Source: Bifidobacterium mizhiense
GTDB lineage: Bacteria > Actinomycetota > Actinomycetes > Actinomycetales > Bifidobacteriaceae
Assembly: GCF_020884755.1 (NCBI RefSeq)
Contig: NZ_BPWE01000003.1
Span: 274,649 to 338,648, forward strand
Length of the DNA: 64,000 nt
Direction: 5' to 3'
This document shows, one piece after another, positions 46,001-53,780 of this stretch. Under the pieces are notes generated by a model, which made no database searches, was not told the DNA's origin, and saw only the letters and a list, made by a program, of their open reading frames with translations. The position numbers and the translations under genes were made by a program. Numbering within the stretch: the first letter of the stretch is position 1; each line of letters begins with the position of its first letter.

Positions 46001-48570
46001 ATGTTGAGCACACGGGGAACGCCGATATCACCCCTGGTGGCCTTGTCCGGGGTCAGACGGCGGTAGGCGAAGGCCCGCTTGTACTTGAAGTCGTAGAGAT
46101 TGGGCCTGTCGGAGCGCTTCCTGTTCTTGTCGCCGCCACGCTCGCAGCGGTTCCCGGTCACATAGCGGCCGCCGTCCTCGAATTCGGTGATGGTCAGCTT
46201 GCAGTGGTTCTGGCAGAGCTTGCAGACATCGTGGGTGGTGGTCATGGAGAGGTTGTCCAGATCGTCCCCTGCCAGGATGGAGCTGACCACATGGCCGTCC
46301 TGCACCTTCAGGTCAGGCAGGGTCGTCTTGAACCCCTGGTCGTTCTTGGAGGCAATCTTGTTGGCAGCAGCCGGCGACAACTTTGACTTGGTGGGAGCCG
46401 GAGTCATATTGGGGGTTGTGGGCGTGCTGCCCACAGACTTCACACCGTCGGCCATGTGCGAACTGGCCGCAACGAAATCCTCGACCTCGTCATTCTGCGG
46501 GCAGTGCATGCGGGCCGTCAGTGCGGCACCGTAGGCTCCCATGAGCCCGGCAATGTTGGGCCTGGTCACCTTGCGACCGGTAAGGAGCTCAAAGGCCCGC
46601 AGGACGGCATCGTTGAGGAAGGTGCCTCCCTGAACCACGACCACTGGCCCCAGGGCGTTGGCGTCACGCAGCTTGATGACCTTGTAGAGGGCGTTCCTGA
46701 CCACCGAGTAGCAGAGTCCGGCGGCGATGTCCTCCGGGGAGGCGCCCTCCTTCTGAGCCTGCTTGACCGAGGAGTTCATGAAGACCGTGCAGCGGGAGCC
46801 CAGATCGGTCGGAGCCTCGGAGGCCAGCGCCTGCTTGGTGAACTCCTGGATGCTGATGCCCATGGACTGGGCAAAGGTCTGCAGGAAGGATCCGCAGCCG
46901 GCCGAGCAGGCCTCGTTGACGCAGATCGAATCGATGACCCCATCGTTGACGGCGATGTACTTCATATCCTGCCCGCCGATGTCAATGACCGAGGTGACTC
47001 CGGGGCTGATCTCCTCGGCTGCCCTGTAGTGGGCCATGGTCTCGACCACGCCCTCGTCAACATGCAGGCCGGCCTTGACCAGGCCCTCACCATAACCAGT
47101 AGCGCAGGCGCGGGCGATGTAGGCGCCCTCCGGCAGGGACTTCCTGACTTCCTTGACGATGTTGGCAGCGGCGATCAGCGGGCTATCCTTATGCACACCG
47201 TAAGTAGACCAGACGATGGTCTTGTCGTCGTTGATCAGCACAGCCTTGATGGTGGTGCTGCCCGCATCGATGCCCAGGAAATGCGGCCCCTTGGCTCCTG
47301 ACAGGTCACCGGTGGGGATGACCTGGGCCCCATGCCGGTCGTTGAACTCCCTGCGCTCGTCTTCATTCAGGAAGAGCGGCCGGATCGTTCTGGCCGTGGA
47401 GGGCATGTTCTCCAAGCCCTTCAATGCAGAAAGGACGCCATCCAGCGAAGTCAGATCAAAATGCATATCTTGATCCTGGCGAGCATCCTTGCCGGTCTCG
47501 GCCGCCTGGACCTTATCGTCGCCACTGACCAGTGTGGTGGTACGGCCATCCTGCATGGCATCCTGCAGAGCCATCTTGTCCAGGTTCGAAGCCTTCTCGG
47601 AGCGTGCCTTGTCGACCTCCGCCTGATCCAGCCCCCAAGCCGGACCGAAGGGGTCGTTCACATCGGTTTCTGGCGAATAGTCAGTATTGACCTGCGCCGC
47701 GCTGTCCTGGTCATCCTGCTCGTGACGGCCAGCCATGATGGCAGCGCCGTAAGCCACATAGAGGTGCGCGTTCTCGGGAATGATGTATCGACTGACCCTG
47801 TCCTGGAGAATCCGCTTGAAGGCTTCCCTGAGCTCGCTCATGAAGAAGAGAGGCCCGCCCAAAAAGATCACATTGCCACGAATGGGACGTCCGCAGGCCA
47901 GACCGGAAATGGTCTGTGTGGCAACGGCGTTGAAGATGGAGGCAGCCAGATCCTCCTTGGCGGCTCCGTCGTTGATCAGTGGCTGGAGGTCGGACTTGGC
48001 GAAGACCCCGCAGCGCGAGGCGATGGGATAAATGGTCTTATACTTGGCGGCCATATCGTTCAGGCCGGAAGCATCGGTATTGAGCAGGGTGGCCATCTGA
48101 TCGATGAAGGCTCCGGTCCCACCTGCGCAGGACCCATTCATCCGCTGCTCCGGCGTGGGCTTCAGATAGGTGATCTTGGCATCCTCGCCGCCCAGCTCAA
48201 TGATCACATCCCCCTCGGGATAGGTGGCGTTGATGGCCTCGGTCTCGGCGATGACCTCCTGGGCGAACTCCGCCTGAAGCTGACTAGCCAGTTCCAGCCC
48301 GCCTGAGCCGGTGATCACCAGGCTGATGGGATTGCTGGCCAGACCAACCCGTGACAGGGAAAGCTTGATGTCAGTGACCAGTTCCGCCACGCACTGGCGC
48401 ACATTGGCGTGGTGGCGGCGATAGTCGCTGAAAAGCGCCTGATCCAGCCTGTCACCCGTGCCAAGAACCACGGCCTTAACTGTGGTCGACCCGATATCCA
48501 AACCCACACGCAGGAGATCCCGCGGTCCTGTGCCCTTATATCGACCCGTTATGTCGACGCCATCAGACAT
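43099..48570 (-). CDS. Giant 2-hydroxyacyl-CoA dehydratase activase-related fusion protein
   Basis: This 1823-residue cytoplasmic protein has two BcrA/BadF-type ASKHA ATPase domains. Domain 1 (about 20-285) has VGLDIGSTTVKAVVLG, Cys in NGSCAGGTGAF near 143 and in SRCGVFAKSD near 183. Domain 2 (about 425-680) has FLGIDAGSTTIKAVLI, with Cys in EACSAGCGSF near 550 and GSRCTVFMNSS near 590. These Cys match the bridging [4Fe-4S] ligands of HgdC. A CKLCQNHC motif near 780 is followed by a DUF2229 domain (about 840-1080), a charged linker (about 1190-1390) and an HgdB-like C-terminal part with NNDACFPAI near 1420. GAGG precedes the ATG. Large activase-related proteins occur in anaerobes but their substrate is unknown. 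Confidence 0.88.
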   Translation of the reverse strand: MSDGVDITGRYKGTGPRDLLRVGLDIGSTTVKAVVLGTGDRLDQALFSDYRRHHANVRQCVAELVTDIKLSLSRVGLASNPISLVITGSGGLELASQLQAEFAQEVIAETEAINATYPEGDVIIELGGEDAKITYLKPTPEQRMNGSCAGGTGAFIDQMATLLNTDASGLNDMAAKYKTIYPIASRCGVFAKSDLQPLINDGAAKEDLAASIFNAVATQTISGLACGRPIRGNVIFLGGPLFFMSELREAFKRILQDRVSRYIIPENAHLYVAYGAAIMAGRHEQDDQDSAAQVNTDYSPETDVNDPFGPAWGLDQAEVDKARSEKASNLDKMALQDAMQDGRTTTLVSGDDKVQAAETGKDARQDQDMHFDLTSLDGVLSALKGLENMPSTARTIRPLFLNEDERREFNDRHGAQVIPTGDLSGAKGPHFLGIDAGSTTIKAVLINDDKTIVWSTYGVHKDSPLIAAANIVKEVRKSLPEGAYIARACATGYGEGLVKAGLHVDEGVVETMAHYRAAEEISPGVTSVIDIGGQDMKYIAVNDGVIDSICVNEACSAGCGSFLQTFAQSMGISIQEFTKQALASEAPTDLGSRCTVFMNSSVKQAQKEGASPEDIAAGLCYSVVRNALYKVIKLRDANALGPVVVVQGGTFLNDAVLRAFELLTGRKVTRPNIAGLMGAYGAALTARMHCPQNDEVEDFVAASSHMADGVKSVGSTPTTPNMTPAPTKSKLSPAAANKIASKNDQGFKTTLPDLKVQDGHVVSSILAGDDLDNLSMTTTHDVCKLCQNHCKLTITEFEDGGRYVTGNRCERGGDKNRKRSDRPNLYDFKYKRAFAYRRLTPDKATRGDIGVPRVLNMYEDYPFWFTLLTSLGFRVMISGRSNHELFESGMESIASENICYPAKLVHGHIHSLVDKGIKTIFYPCVTYEQELVPDTDNHYNCPIVANYPVVIEANMAELKENGVRFMRPYFNLSNKEKMVERIVKVFDWAKVSEDEARTAVQEAYREDARFKEDVRQEGLRALAYMQEYGVKGVVLSGRPYHVDPEVNHGIPETICSLGMAVLSEDSICELNVHDLPKLSDYIIPAAGERALASNNPTAAKFRKTVPGFGDDHQKMPLRVTDQWAYHSRLYSAARFVSEYPDLQLVQLVSFGCGVDAITTDQVQEILADKGDVYTQLKIDEVSNLGAAKIRLRSLKAAMDERHQRDLAQENGEDQKEAPVKEQAPAKVAVKDADPLPDLVQAEESSDSQGSQESADRIDVVDANASDKPTSDGFRSTNAQKISLSQRKSDIVALARFVALHDKSDQGLIGLHPMGIRPIRETMASRQKDQEAESKSAERPAEQSQAAQPSGAAAKPTLSKYATEHRFTKEMGHKFTVVAPQMSPVHFSLLEAVFSSADYHFELLKHATAEDINTGVKYVNNDACFPAIIVVGQLVNAFLSGKFDPHKCAVIVTQTGGMCRATNYYGLLRKALADAGYGYVPIITLSVQGFKANPGLQVTPALLHRAVKAFYLGDAMIECLLRVRPYEQEPGSANRLYKLWDTICKETIEHHGYSKTAKKVYGHGYLPYGTLMKRMIRAFDQLPLRDIPRKPRVGVVGEILVKYHPDANNHVVDLIESQGCEAVLPGVCDFMVNGISNAEWNEEMLGTGGPVGVKKIVLKAADAYRAPMIAGFKASHGKFDIPAHITDLREKAASVTSLGVQAGEGWLLTGEIIELIQSGAPNIVCAQPFACLPNHVTGRGMFGKIRRTYPEANIVSIDYDPGASEANQLNRIKLMIAAAKKPGDPQNATQGHEAALKSQAAGSTGLDAGQAAPVQNEEKVLESL

Positions 48571-49041
48571 GAAACAACCTCAATCCGTGAGACCGCCGCA
48601 TGATGGGTCCAAAAGCAGACACCACATCATATCCGGCTTACTCTATTTATGCTACCGCCAGAGCGTGAATAACTTTTGCGATATCAAGGAATCAAGGCTG
48701 TCGCCTTCGACACATCTTCCAGCAAAACCGCCTCTGTTGCAGGTAAGCCGCGGACTAGGGCAGGTACATTAGGGCGTTGGTTCCAACCCTTGTCCTCCAC
48801 ACTTTCCCCTCAATCCCAGCCGAATCGCACATGGAAGAAAAGCCGCTGTGCCCTTGGCGAAATTGGCTCAGGAGCAATCGACAGAGGGCCTTCAGAGAGC
48901 CTGCAGAGTATATGGAATTGTCCCCATATTGAGAGACCCTGAAAGAACGTTTCCTTCGCTGACCAACCCGAATACCATCCTGTACAGGCTATGCCAGGTG
49001 AGTTGGTCAGACTGGCGGAACCGATGGTCAGGAGGCATCAG
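48571..49041. other. 471-bp gap between activase gene and xseA, no gene seen
   Basis: The two flanking genes are divergent, so this gap should hold both promoters. I saw no convincing -10/-35 pair, RNA gene or conserved reading frame; the short frames present lack family resemblance or a binding site. Base composition is lower in GC than the flanking genes. Confidence 0.5.
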
Positions 49042-50352
49042 GTGCGAGCATACATGGGTTCGAACATGCGCGGGTCGATGGGTGCGCCGGTCGGCCCAGC
49101 GCCTTCAGGACTGGCTCCCAAACCATTGGATCAGCTGCCCCGCCTGGCACGTGACACCACTGAGGAAGACCCTTGGCCGGTCCGCGTGCTCAGTCAGAAG
49201 TACCACGACGCCGTGGCCCGCTGGCCCGGAGCCTGGGTGGAGGGTCAGATCGTGGAGATCAACACCCGCCGGACCGGTTCGGCATATCTGACCCTGCGTG
49301 ACAATTTCGAGGACATCTCCATCAACGTCATGGGCTTCCGGGCCTTCGCCACTCAGGCTAGGGAATTCCGCCAGGGCGACCGCGTGGTGGTGCATGGGCG
49401 GCCCGACCTCTGGATCAAACAGACCCGTCTGAGCTTTATGGCCGACCGGATCAAGCGTGTCGGTACCGGCGACTTGAAGGAGCAGATCGACCAGCTCAGG
49501 CGCAAGCTCAAGGGCGAGGGCCTCTTCGATGCAGAGAACAAGGTTCCCCTGCCCGAATTTCCCCGGCGCATTGGCCTGATCTGCGCACCCAAGGCCAGAG
49601 CCGAGGGGGACGTGATCACCAATGCTCGCCTGCGCTGGCCCACCATCGAATTCTCCGTGGTGCACGCCCACGTCCAGGGCCCTCAGTGCCCACCCGAGGT
49701 GGTCGAGGCCATCCAGAAGCTGGATGCCGATCCGGCTGTGGATGTGATCATCGTTGCCAGGGGCGGCGGCAGCTTCGAGGACCTGCTGGGCTTCTCGGAC
49801 GAGTCCGTGGTCCGGGCCACGGCAGCCTGCGTCACCCCCATCGTCTCGGCCATCGGCCACGAGGACGACTGGACTCTGATCGACCTGGCGGCGGATCTGC
49901 GCGCCTCCACCCCCACTGACGCAGCCAAGCGGGTGGTGCCCGACCTGGTCGAGCAGGAGGGAATCATCCAGGAGGCCCGGATGCGCATAAATGCGCGCAT
50001 CGAAAATATGGTCGAAGGCGAGACACGACTGATTGAGGGATATGCCAACCGCCCCAGCCTGACCAAGCCGCAGACCATGCTGGACAAGCCACAGCGACTT
50101 GTCGACGAGTCCCTGGTTCGCTTGGACATCGCCCTGCGGCGGATCGTGGACGATGCCTCCCTGACCGTGGAGAAGCTCCAGTCCTCGCTGACCGCACTCT
50201 CCCCACAGTCAACGCTGGACCGCGGATACGCAGTCGTGCAGACCTTGGACGGGAAGGTGGTCGTCAGCCCGCAGCAGGTTCAGGCCGATCAGGATCTGAC
50301 CCTGACTGTCAAAGAGGGCCGGATTGAGACCAGGGTCGTCAGCGGGCAGTGA
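49042..50352 (+). CDS. xseA: Exodeoxyribonuclease VII large subunit
   Basis: This 436-residue subunit of exonuclease VII degrades single-stranded DNA in both directions. An N-terminal OB fold (PVRVLSQKYHDAVARWPGAWVEG onwards) is followed by the catalytic domain with IIVARGGGSFEDLLGFSDE and SAIGHEDDWTLIDLAADLRASTPTDA (split here by the family helix), then a coiled-coil. The GTG at 49042 is preferred because GGAGG at 49031-49035 gives a 6-bp spacing. xseB follows 95 bp later. Confidence 0.95.
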   Translation: MRAYMGSNMRGSMGAPVGPAPSGLAPKPLDQLPRLARDTTEEDPWPVRVLSQKYHDAVARWPGAWVEGQIVEINTRRTGSAYLTLRDNFEDISINVMGFRAFATQAREFRQGDRVVVHGRPDLWIKQTRLSFMADRIKRVGTGDLKEQIDQLRRKLKGEGLFDAENKVPLPEFPRRIGLICAPKARAEGDVITNARLRWPTIEFSVVHAHVQGPQCPPEVVEAIQKLDADPAVDVIIVARGGGSFEDLLGFSDESVVRATAACVTPIVSAIGHEDDWTLIDLAADLRASTPTDAAKRVVPDLVEQEGIIQEARMRINARIENMVEGETRLIEGYANRPSLTKPQTMLDKPQRLVDESLVRLDIALRRIVDDASLTVEKLQSSLTALSPQSTLDRGYAVVQTLDGKVVVSPQQVQADQDLTLTVKEGRIETRVVSGQ

Positions 50353-50447
50353 CCGATCCTACGCGGTCAGCCACATATAATCATCAGCGATAATCATCCT
50401 TATTAATTAAAAATTTGATAACGCACCAGATAAGAAGAGGAGCAGGC

Positions 50448-50783
50448 ATGAACGACACCGACGAGGAGCAGACCCAGCAGAAGGAGAAGGAGCAGGGCAA
50501 GGAAGAGCCGGTACTGGCCTCGGCCCTGAGCCAGAAGGAACGCGAGACCATCGCCAAACTGCCCTATGAGCAGGCTCGGGATCAGCTGATCCAGGCAGTT
50601 CAGGCTCTGGAGGCCGGCGGTCTGGACCTGGATGCCTCCATGCGTCAGTGGGAGATCGGCGAGGCTTTGGCCAAGCGTGCCCAGGAACTGCTGGGCCAGG
50701 TTCGCGCCAAGCTCGATGCCGCCCAGCAGGAGCAGGCCAGCGCCGGAGCCCAGGCTGGCACCCAGTCCAACTTGGATGCCTGA
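50448..50783 (+). CDS. xseB: Exodeoxyribonuclease VII small subunit
   Basis: This 111-residue subunit partners XseA. The core LPYEQARDQLIQAVQALEAG and LDASMRQWEIGEALAKRAQ are diagnostic. The N-terminal 30 residues are rich in Glu and Gln, and the tail in Ala and Gln. GAGGAG 5-6 bp upstream sets the ATG at 50448. It is in an operon with xseA. Confidence 0.95.
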   Translation: MNDTDEEQTQQKEKEQGKEEPVLASALSQKERETIAKLPYEQARDQLIQAVQALEAGGLDLDASMRQWEIGEALAKRAQELLGQVRAKLDAAQQEQASAGAQAGTQSNLDA

Positions 50784-50791
50784 AGAGCCCC

Positions 50792-51817
50792 CTATTCCAC
50801 CATCACCGTGGCAAGCAGAGCTGCATGATCCGAGCCATCGATGGGTATGGTCTGCAGCCGATTGGCTCTGATGTCACGGTCCACCACAACATGATCGATG
50901 GCCACCAACCTGGGCAAGGGGGCCCTATTGGCCGGCCAGGTCATGCTCATGCCATGCCCAGCCTGACGTGCCCCATCACTGAACCGCTCCCCCAGCATGT
51001 CTCGGAAAACTGCATGATCGTAGGTGGCGTTGAAGTCCCCCAAGAGTACGTATCGCGTGTGCTCGTGCTTCCGTAGCTTTCCCAGGTCGGACACGCTGCG
51101 TCGCCAGGCATTCCAACTGCCCGGTTGAGGCGAGGTGGTATGGACTGAGACGAATCTGACACTGGTCTTGCCCCTGTCGAAGTCGATGCTGGCCGCCGGC
51201 ATCATGGAGGAACGAGAACCCACGTCGTCCTTTGAGGGAGACTGCATTGGCGCGGCCGTCCAAAGCCCGTTGGCGTATTCCTTCGAAGATGTGGAAAGCT
51301 GCTCGTGGGGCAGATAGCGGTCGATACCGGCCTTGTGCAAACGGCCCACAAAATCCTTGCTGACCTCCTGCAGAGCCAGCACCTCAACCCGGTTGTCGCT
51401 GACAGTCTTGACTACCTGGTCAGCATCAGCCTGACCCTTGTAGACATTCAGGGTCATGACCCGGGCCACATTGTCATACCGGTCGGGATGCTCAAGGGCC
51501 AGGAGCTGATCCGCTTGCCCATTGAGCTCGGATCCTTGCTGGTAGAAGGGATACTGCCAGTAGACATTCAGAGCCAAGGCAGCGATAAGCACCAAAGCCG
51601 TAAACCATCGCGAAGCCATCAGAGCCAGGACCAGGGCCAGCAGGCACAAAAGGATGAACCAGGGCGTCAGAGCAGCCAGATCAGGCAGGTATGGTATCGC
51701 TGACAGCCATGCCGGGCAGGCACGCGCCACTAGGGCCAGCAAGCTGACCAACGTCAGCAGTCTGGCCGTCCACCCAAAGACATGCTTCACCAGGAAGGAC
51801 TGTCTGAATTTCGCCAT
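50792..51817 (-). CDS. Membrane-anchored endonuclease/exonuclease/phosphatase-family protein
   Basis: This 341-residue protein has about three N-terminal membrane helices (residues 15-105) and an exported EEP domain. Motifs are MTLNVYKGQAD, LALQEVSKDF (metal Glu), LLGDFNATYDH and AIDHVVVD with the catalytic His. The family includes sphingomyelinases, nucleases and phosphoesterases; the substrate cannot be set. It converges on xseB with an 8-bp gap. Confidence 0.85.
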   Translation of the reverse strand: MAKFRQSFLVKHVFGWTARLLTLVSLLALVARACPAWLSAIPYLPDLAALTPWFILLCLLALVLALMASRWFTALVLIAALALNVYWQYPFYQQGSELNGQADQLLALEHPDRYDNVARVMTLNVYKGQADADQVVKTVSDNRVEVLALQEVSKDFVGRLHKAGIDRYLPHEQLSTSSKEYANGLWTAAPMQSPSKDDVGSRSSMMPAASIDFDRGKTSVRFVSVHTTSPQPGSWNAWRRSVSDLGKLRKHEHTRYVLLGDFNATYDHAVFRDMLGERFSDGARQAGHGMSMTWPANRAPLPRLVAIDHVVVDRDIRANRLQTIPIDGSDHAALLATVMVE

Positions 51818-51984
51818 GGTCTCCTCCCAAGGGATACACGGTCAGCTTGACCGTTGAGCAATTGTAAACCATGACCGTATGGCGGGCAGGGATAGGAGGC
51901 TGACTTTCTCCAGGAAGCGCACGGCCCTAGCCTGCACACCAGCGACCTGCCCAAGTCGCACTTCGTGGTACAGTAGTTTCCGTT

Positions 51985-52060
51985 GCCCCGGTAGCTCAGG
52001 GGATAGAGCACTTCTCTCCTAAAGAAGGTGTCGTGCGTTCGAATCGCATCCGGGGCACCA
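51985..52060 (+). tRNA. tRNA-Arg (anticodon CCT), CCA encoded
   Basis: A complete cloverleaf is formed: acceptor GCCCCGG/CCGGGGC, D-arm GCTCAGGGGATAGAGC, anticodon loop CTCCTAA with anticodon CCT, and T-arm GTTCGAATC. The terminal CCA is encoded at 52058-52060. The accessory Fic locus lies downstream, so this tRNA could be an integration site, but no attachment repeat was found. Confidence 0.96.
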
Positions 52061-52376
52061 TAAAGGTCTGGCATAAAGAAATACCTGGCTTTGCTCCCAG
52101 CAATCATTTTCCAGCCCAATGACTTCTTGTATTCTGACGCGTCGCCTCAAGCATTCCCCGCTAACCTGCATCCACTACATCCACACATGTACATTGGCAT
52201 GGGTTGCCCGTCCTGGACGAGGTGTCGGTACTGTTAGTTGTGCTTATACGCAGTTCGGCTGACACAGGTGCCAGGCAGCCCATCGAAGTCAGAGCAGCCA
52301 ATCAGGCCCGGGCTGACTTACACTATGTACTGATTGCTGTGCTTGTTTGACCGTCCCAAGCCGAAAGAAGAAGAGG
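52061..52376. other. 316-bp gap between tRNA-Arg and fic, no gene seen
   Basis: The gap is lower in GC than the flanking genes and shows no convincing gene, tRNA or terminator. It may be the edge of an accessory insertion, but no integrase fragment or copy of the tRNA 3' end was recognised. Confidence 0.45.
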
Positions 52377-53129
52377 CTATAGAGTGGGGCTGTCCATCTG
52401 CATTCCCTGAGTCTGCTCAGGGGCGGAGAACGGCATTTCATCCTCGTTATCTCTCTGCTCGGCCAGCAGTGCCTGCTGCCGGTTCCACCTTGCCAAATGA
52501 CGAATAATCGTCTGATCATTGTTGAGATAATAAGCAGCCAGCTCCCGGTCGAACCAGGTCCTGTCCTTATCACTGGTGGGCACGGTGAGCGGATGCCGGT
52601 CGCCATGCGCGAACAACAGCCCATTGCCGGCGAGCAACGCAGTCCTCTTATTGCCGTCGCCAAATGGCTGCATCTTGGCCAGGCCGGCGAAAAGACGCAC
52701 CGCATCCTCCAGGATGTCTTCCCCAGTTGCTCTTTCAACAGTGCTTCTTATCAGGGATGCGAGAGTGGCGGAATCAGGCACGGGCGGCTCGTACCTTCCC
52801 AAAGATGTGTTGACCATGACGGGGGTGCGTTCGTCGCGCAGCTTGCCTGGTTCCATGGCAGCAGTCCTTGTCAACTGCGCGTTGATGGACTTCACGTACT
52901 CCAGATCGATCGGCTTGTGTGCATAGTCGTAGTGCAGGGTGTGCTCTGCGGCCTGCCGCAAATCAAGAAGGAGGTTGTAGTCGGCTTTGGAATTGACGAC
53001 CTGGGGATTGCCCGTGCGCAGGAACTCCTCAGTGGCCATGAATGTCGACTGCAATCCATCAAAGGTTCGGCCCATGGAGTACAGAAGTCGGGCAACTTGT
53101 TTGGTGCTCAGCAATCCGTACTCGCTCAC
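52377..53129 (-). CDS. fic: Fic-family protein with Gln at the catalytic His position
   Basis: This 250-residue Fic-fold protein would transfer AMP or another group to target hydroxyls if active. The Fic motif region is KMQPFGDGNKRTALL, with Gln154 where canonical enzymes have His (HPFx[D/E]GNGR), and K161 in place of Gly (as in Doc-type GNK). Asp158, Gly159, Asn160 and Arg162 are kept. The LGRYEPP and anti-loop segments precede. The GTG at 53129 overlaps the stop of a small antitoxin-like frame (GTGA), and AGAAGGA is about 9 bp upstream. The Gln may reflect a real sub-family or an inactive enzyme. Confidence 0.85.
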   Translation of the reverse strand: MSEYGLLSTKQVARLLYSMGRTFDGLQSTFMATEEFLRTGNPQVVNSKADYNLLLDLRQAAEHTLHYDYAHKPIDLEYVKSINAQLTRTAAMEPGKLRDERTPVMVNTSLGRYEPPVPDSATLASLIRSTVERATGEDILEDAVRLFAGLAKMQPFGDGNKRTALLAGNGLLFAHGDRHPLTVPTSDKDRTWFDRELAAYYLNNDQTIIRHLARWNRQQALLAEQRDNEDEMPFSAPEQTQGMQMDSPTL

Positions 53130-53333
53130 GTGCGTTTCCTTCTGTTTTTGTTCTGCTTAGATTTTCTCATGCCGACCGTGTTCTGCATCAACTGTTCTCG
53201 CCCGGCTTCCGACCGACCAGCCGCAAAGAGCTTAACTTTTGTGGGCAAACCCTCAATGTGGCTGGCGGTACTTACCATGTCGGCGATCCAGTCACCCAAA
53301 CATGTTTGCCGGGTTCTTGCTCATGGCATTCAT
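53126..53333 (-). pseudogene. Frameshifted Fic antitoxin-like reading frame
   Basis: An ATG at 53333 with AGGAAAGGGG upstream opens MNAMSKNPANMFG and then stops at TGA (53294-53292). One frame over, the sequence continues DWIADMVSTASHIEGLP, then KVKLFAAGRSEAG, then ends at TGA overlapping the fic GTG. The ASHIEGL segment resembles the antitoxin inhibitory helix ([S/T]xxxE[G/N], with Ala at the first position) of FicA/VbhA. Joined, the two parts give about 69 residues, the usual antitoxin size. A single extra base near 53294 explains the break. If expression starts at ATG 53278 in the second frame, a 50-residue product would still be made. Confidence 0.6.
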
Positions 53334-53503
53334 GCGTTCCCCTTTCCTGGTGTGATGTGCTGCTTATCGGACATCCTATTTTTAGGTGTCACGCATACAA
53401 AACATGGGAAGTGGAAACTTCATTGTCGAGAACATCGAGATCCTCCTACCCGTGACTAGACTCGTGACACTCTGTGTCTTGCACAGAGCTTTCGAAAGGA
53501 TCC

Positions 53504-53517
53504 GGGGGGGGGGGGGG
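53504..53517. repeat. Homopolymer run of 14 G
   Basis: Fourteen consecutive G lie in the gap between the antitoxin-like frame and the GH43 gene. Such runs mutate by slippage and can switch genes on and off. No clear gene spans it; it could also be a sequencing or assembly error point. Confidence 0.8.
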
Positions 53518-53656
53518 ATTTTGCATGGCGTGTTAGCCGATAAAATGTTGGATCACATAGCCATGACACATAAATACAGTCCTAATCTCAAGGGATGGAT
53601 CATGCCGCACAATTAACCTCAGATCCCCCTGACCTTCTCGGTGGCAGCCAGAAAAG

Positions 53657-53692
53657 AAGCCTGACCGAGCAAGTACGAACACGGTCAGGCTT
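53657..53692 (-). terminator. Terminator downstream of the GH43 gene
   Basis: AAGCCTGACCG (53657-53667) pairs with CGGTCAGGCTT (53682-53692). Read on the minus strand, the stem ends in CTTTTC, giving a U-rich tail. It probably ends the GH30-GH43 transcript. Confidence 0.7.
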
Positions 53693-53718
53693 AGCCTGGC
53701 AGCTCGTCCATCGGATTG

Positions 53719-53754
53719 GCTGCTGCCCCTATTCCTGGGGATAGGGGCAGCAGC
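53719..53754. terminator. Perfect 14-bp hairpin just after the GH43 gene
   Basis: GCTGCTGCCCCTAT (53719-53732) pairs perfectly with ATAGGGGCAGCAGC (53741-53754) around an 8-base loop. It lies 26 bp past the GH43 stop. There is no T-tract, so it may stabilise the mRNA 3' end or act with the next hairpin. Confidence 0.6.
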
Positions 53755-53780
53755 ATTTCACATCACACTAGAATGAGGCG

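Noticed and set aside
52497..53459. 320-codon plus-strand frame across fic
   Set aside because: The Fic motifs are clear on the minus strand. The plus-strand product resembles nothing.
51985..53780. tRNA-Arg as a prophage or integrative element site
   Set aside because: No integrase, no repeat of the tRNA 3' end and no phage genes were seen, although the Fic patch is accessory-like.
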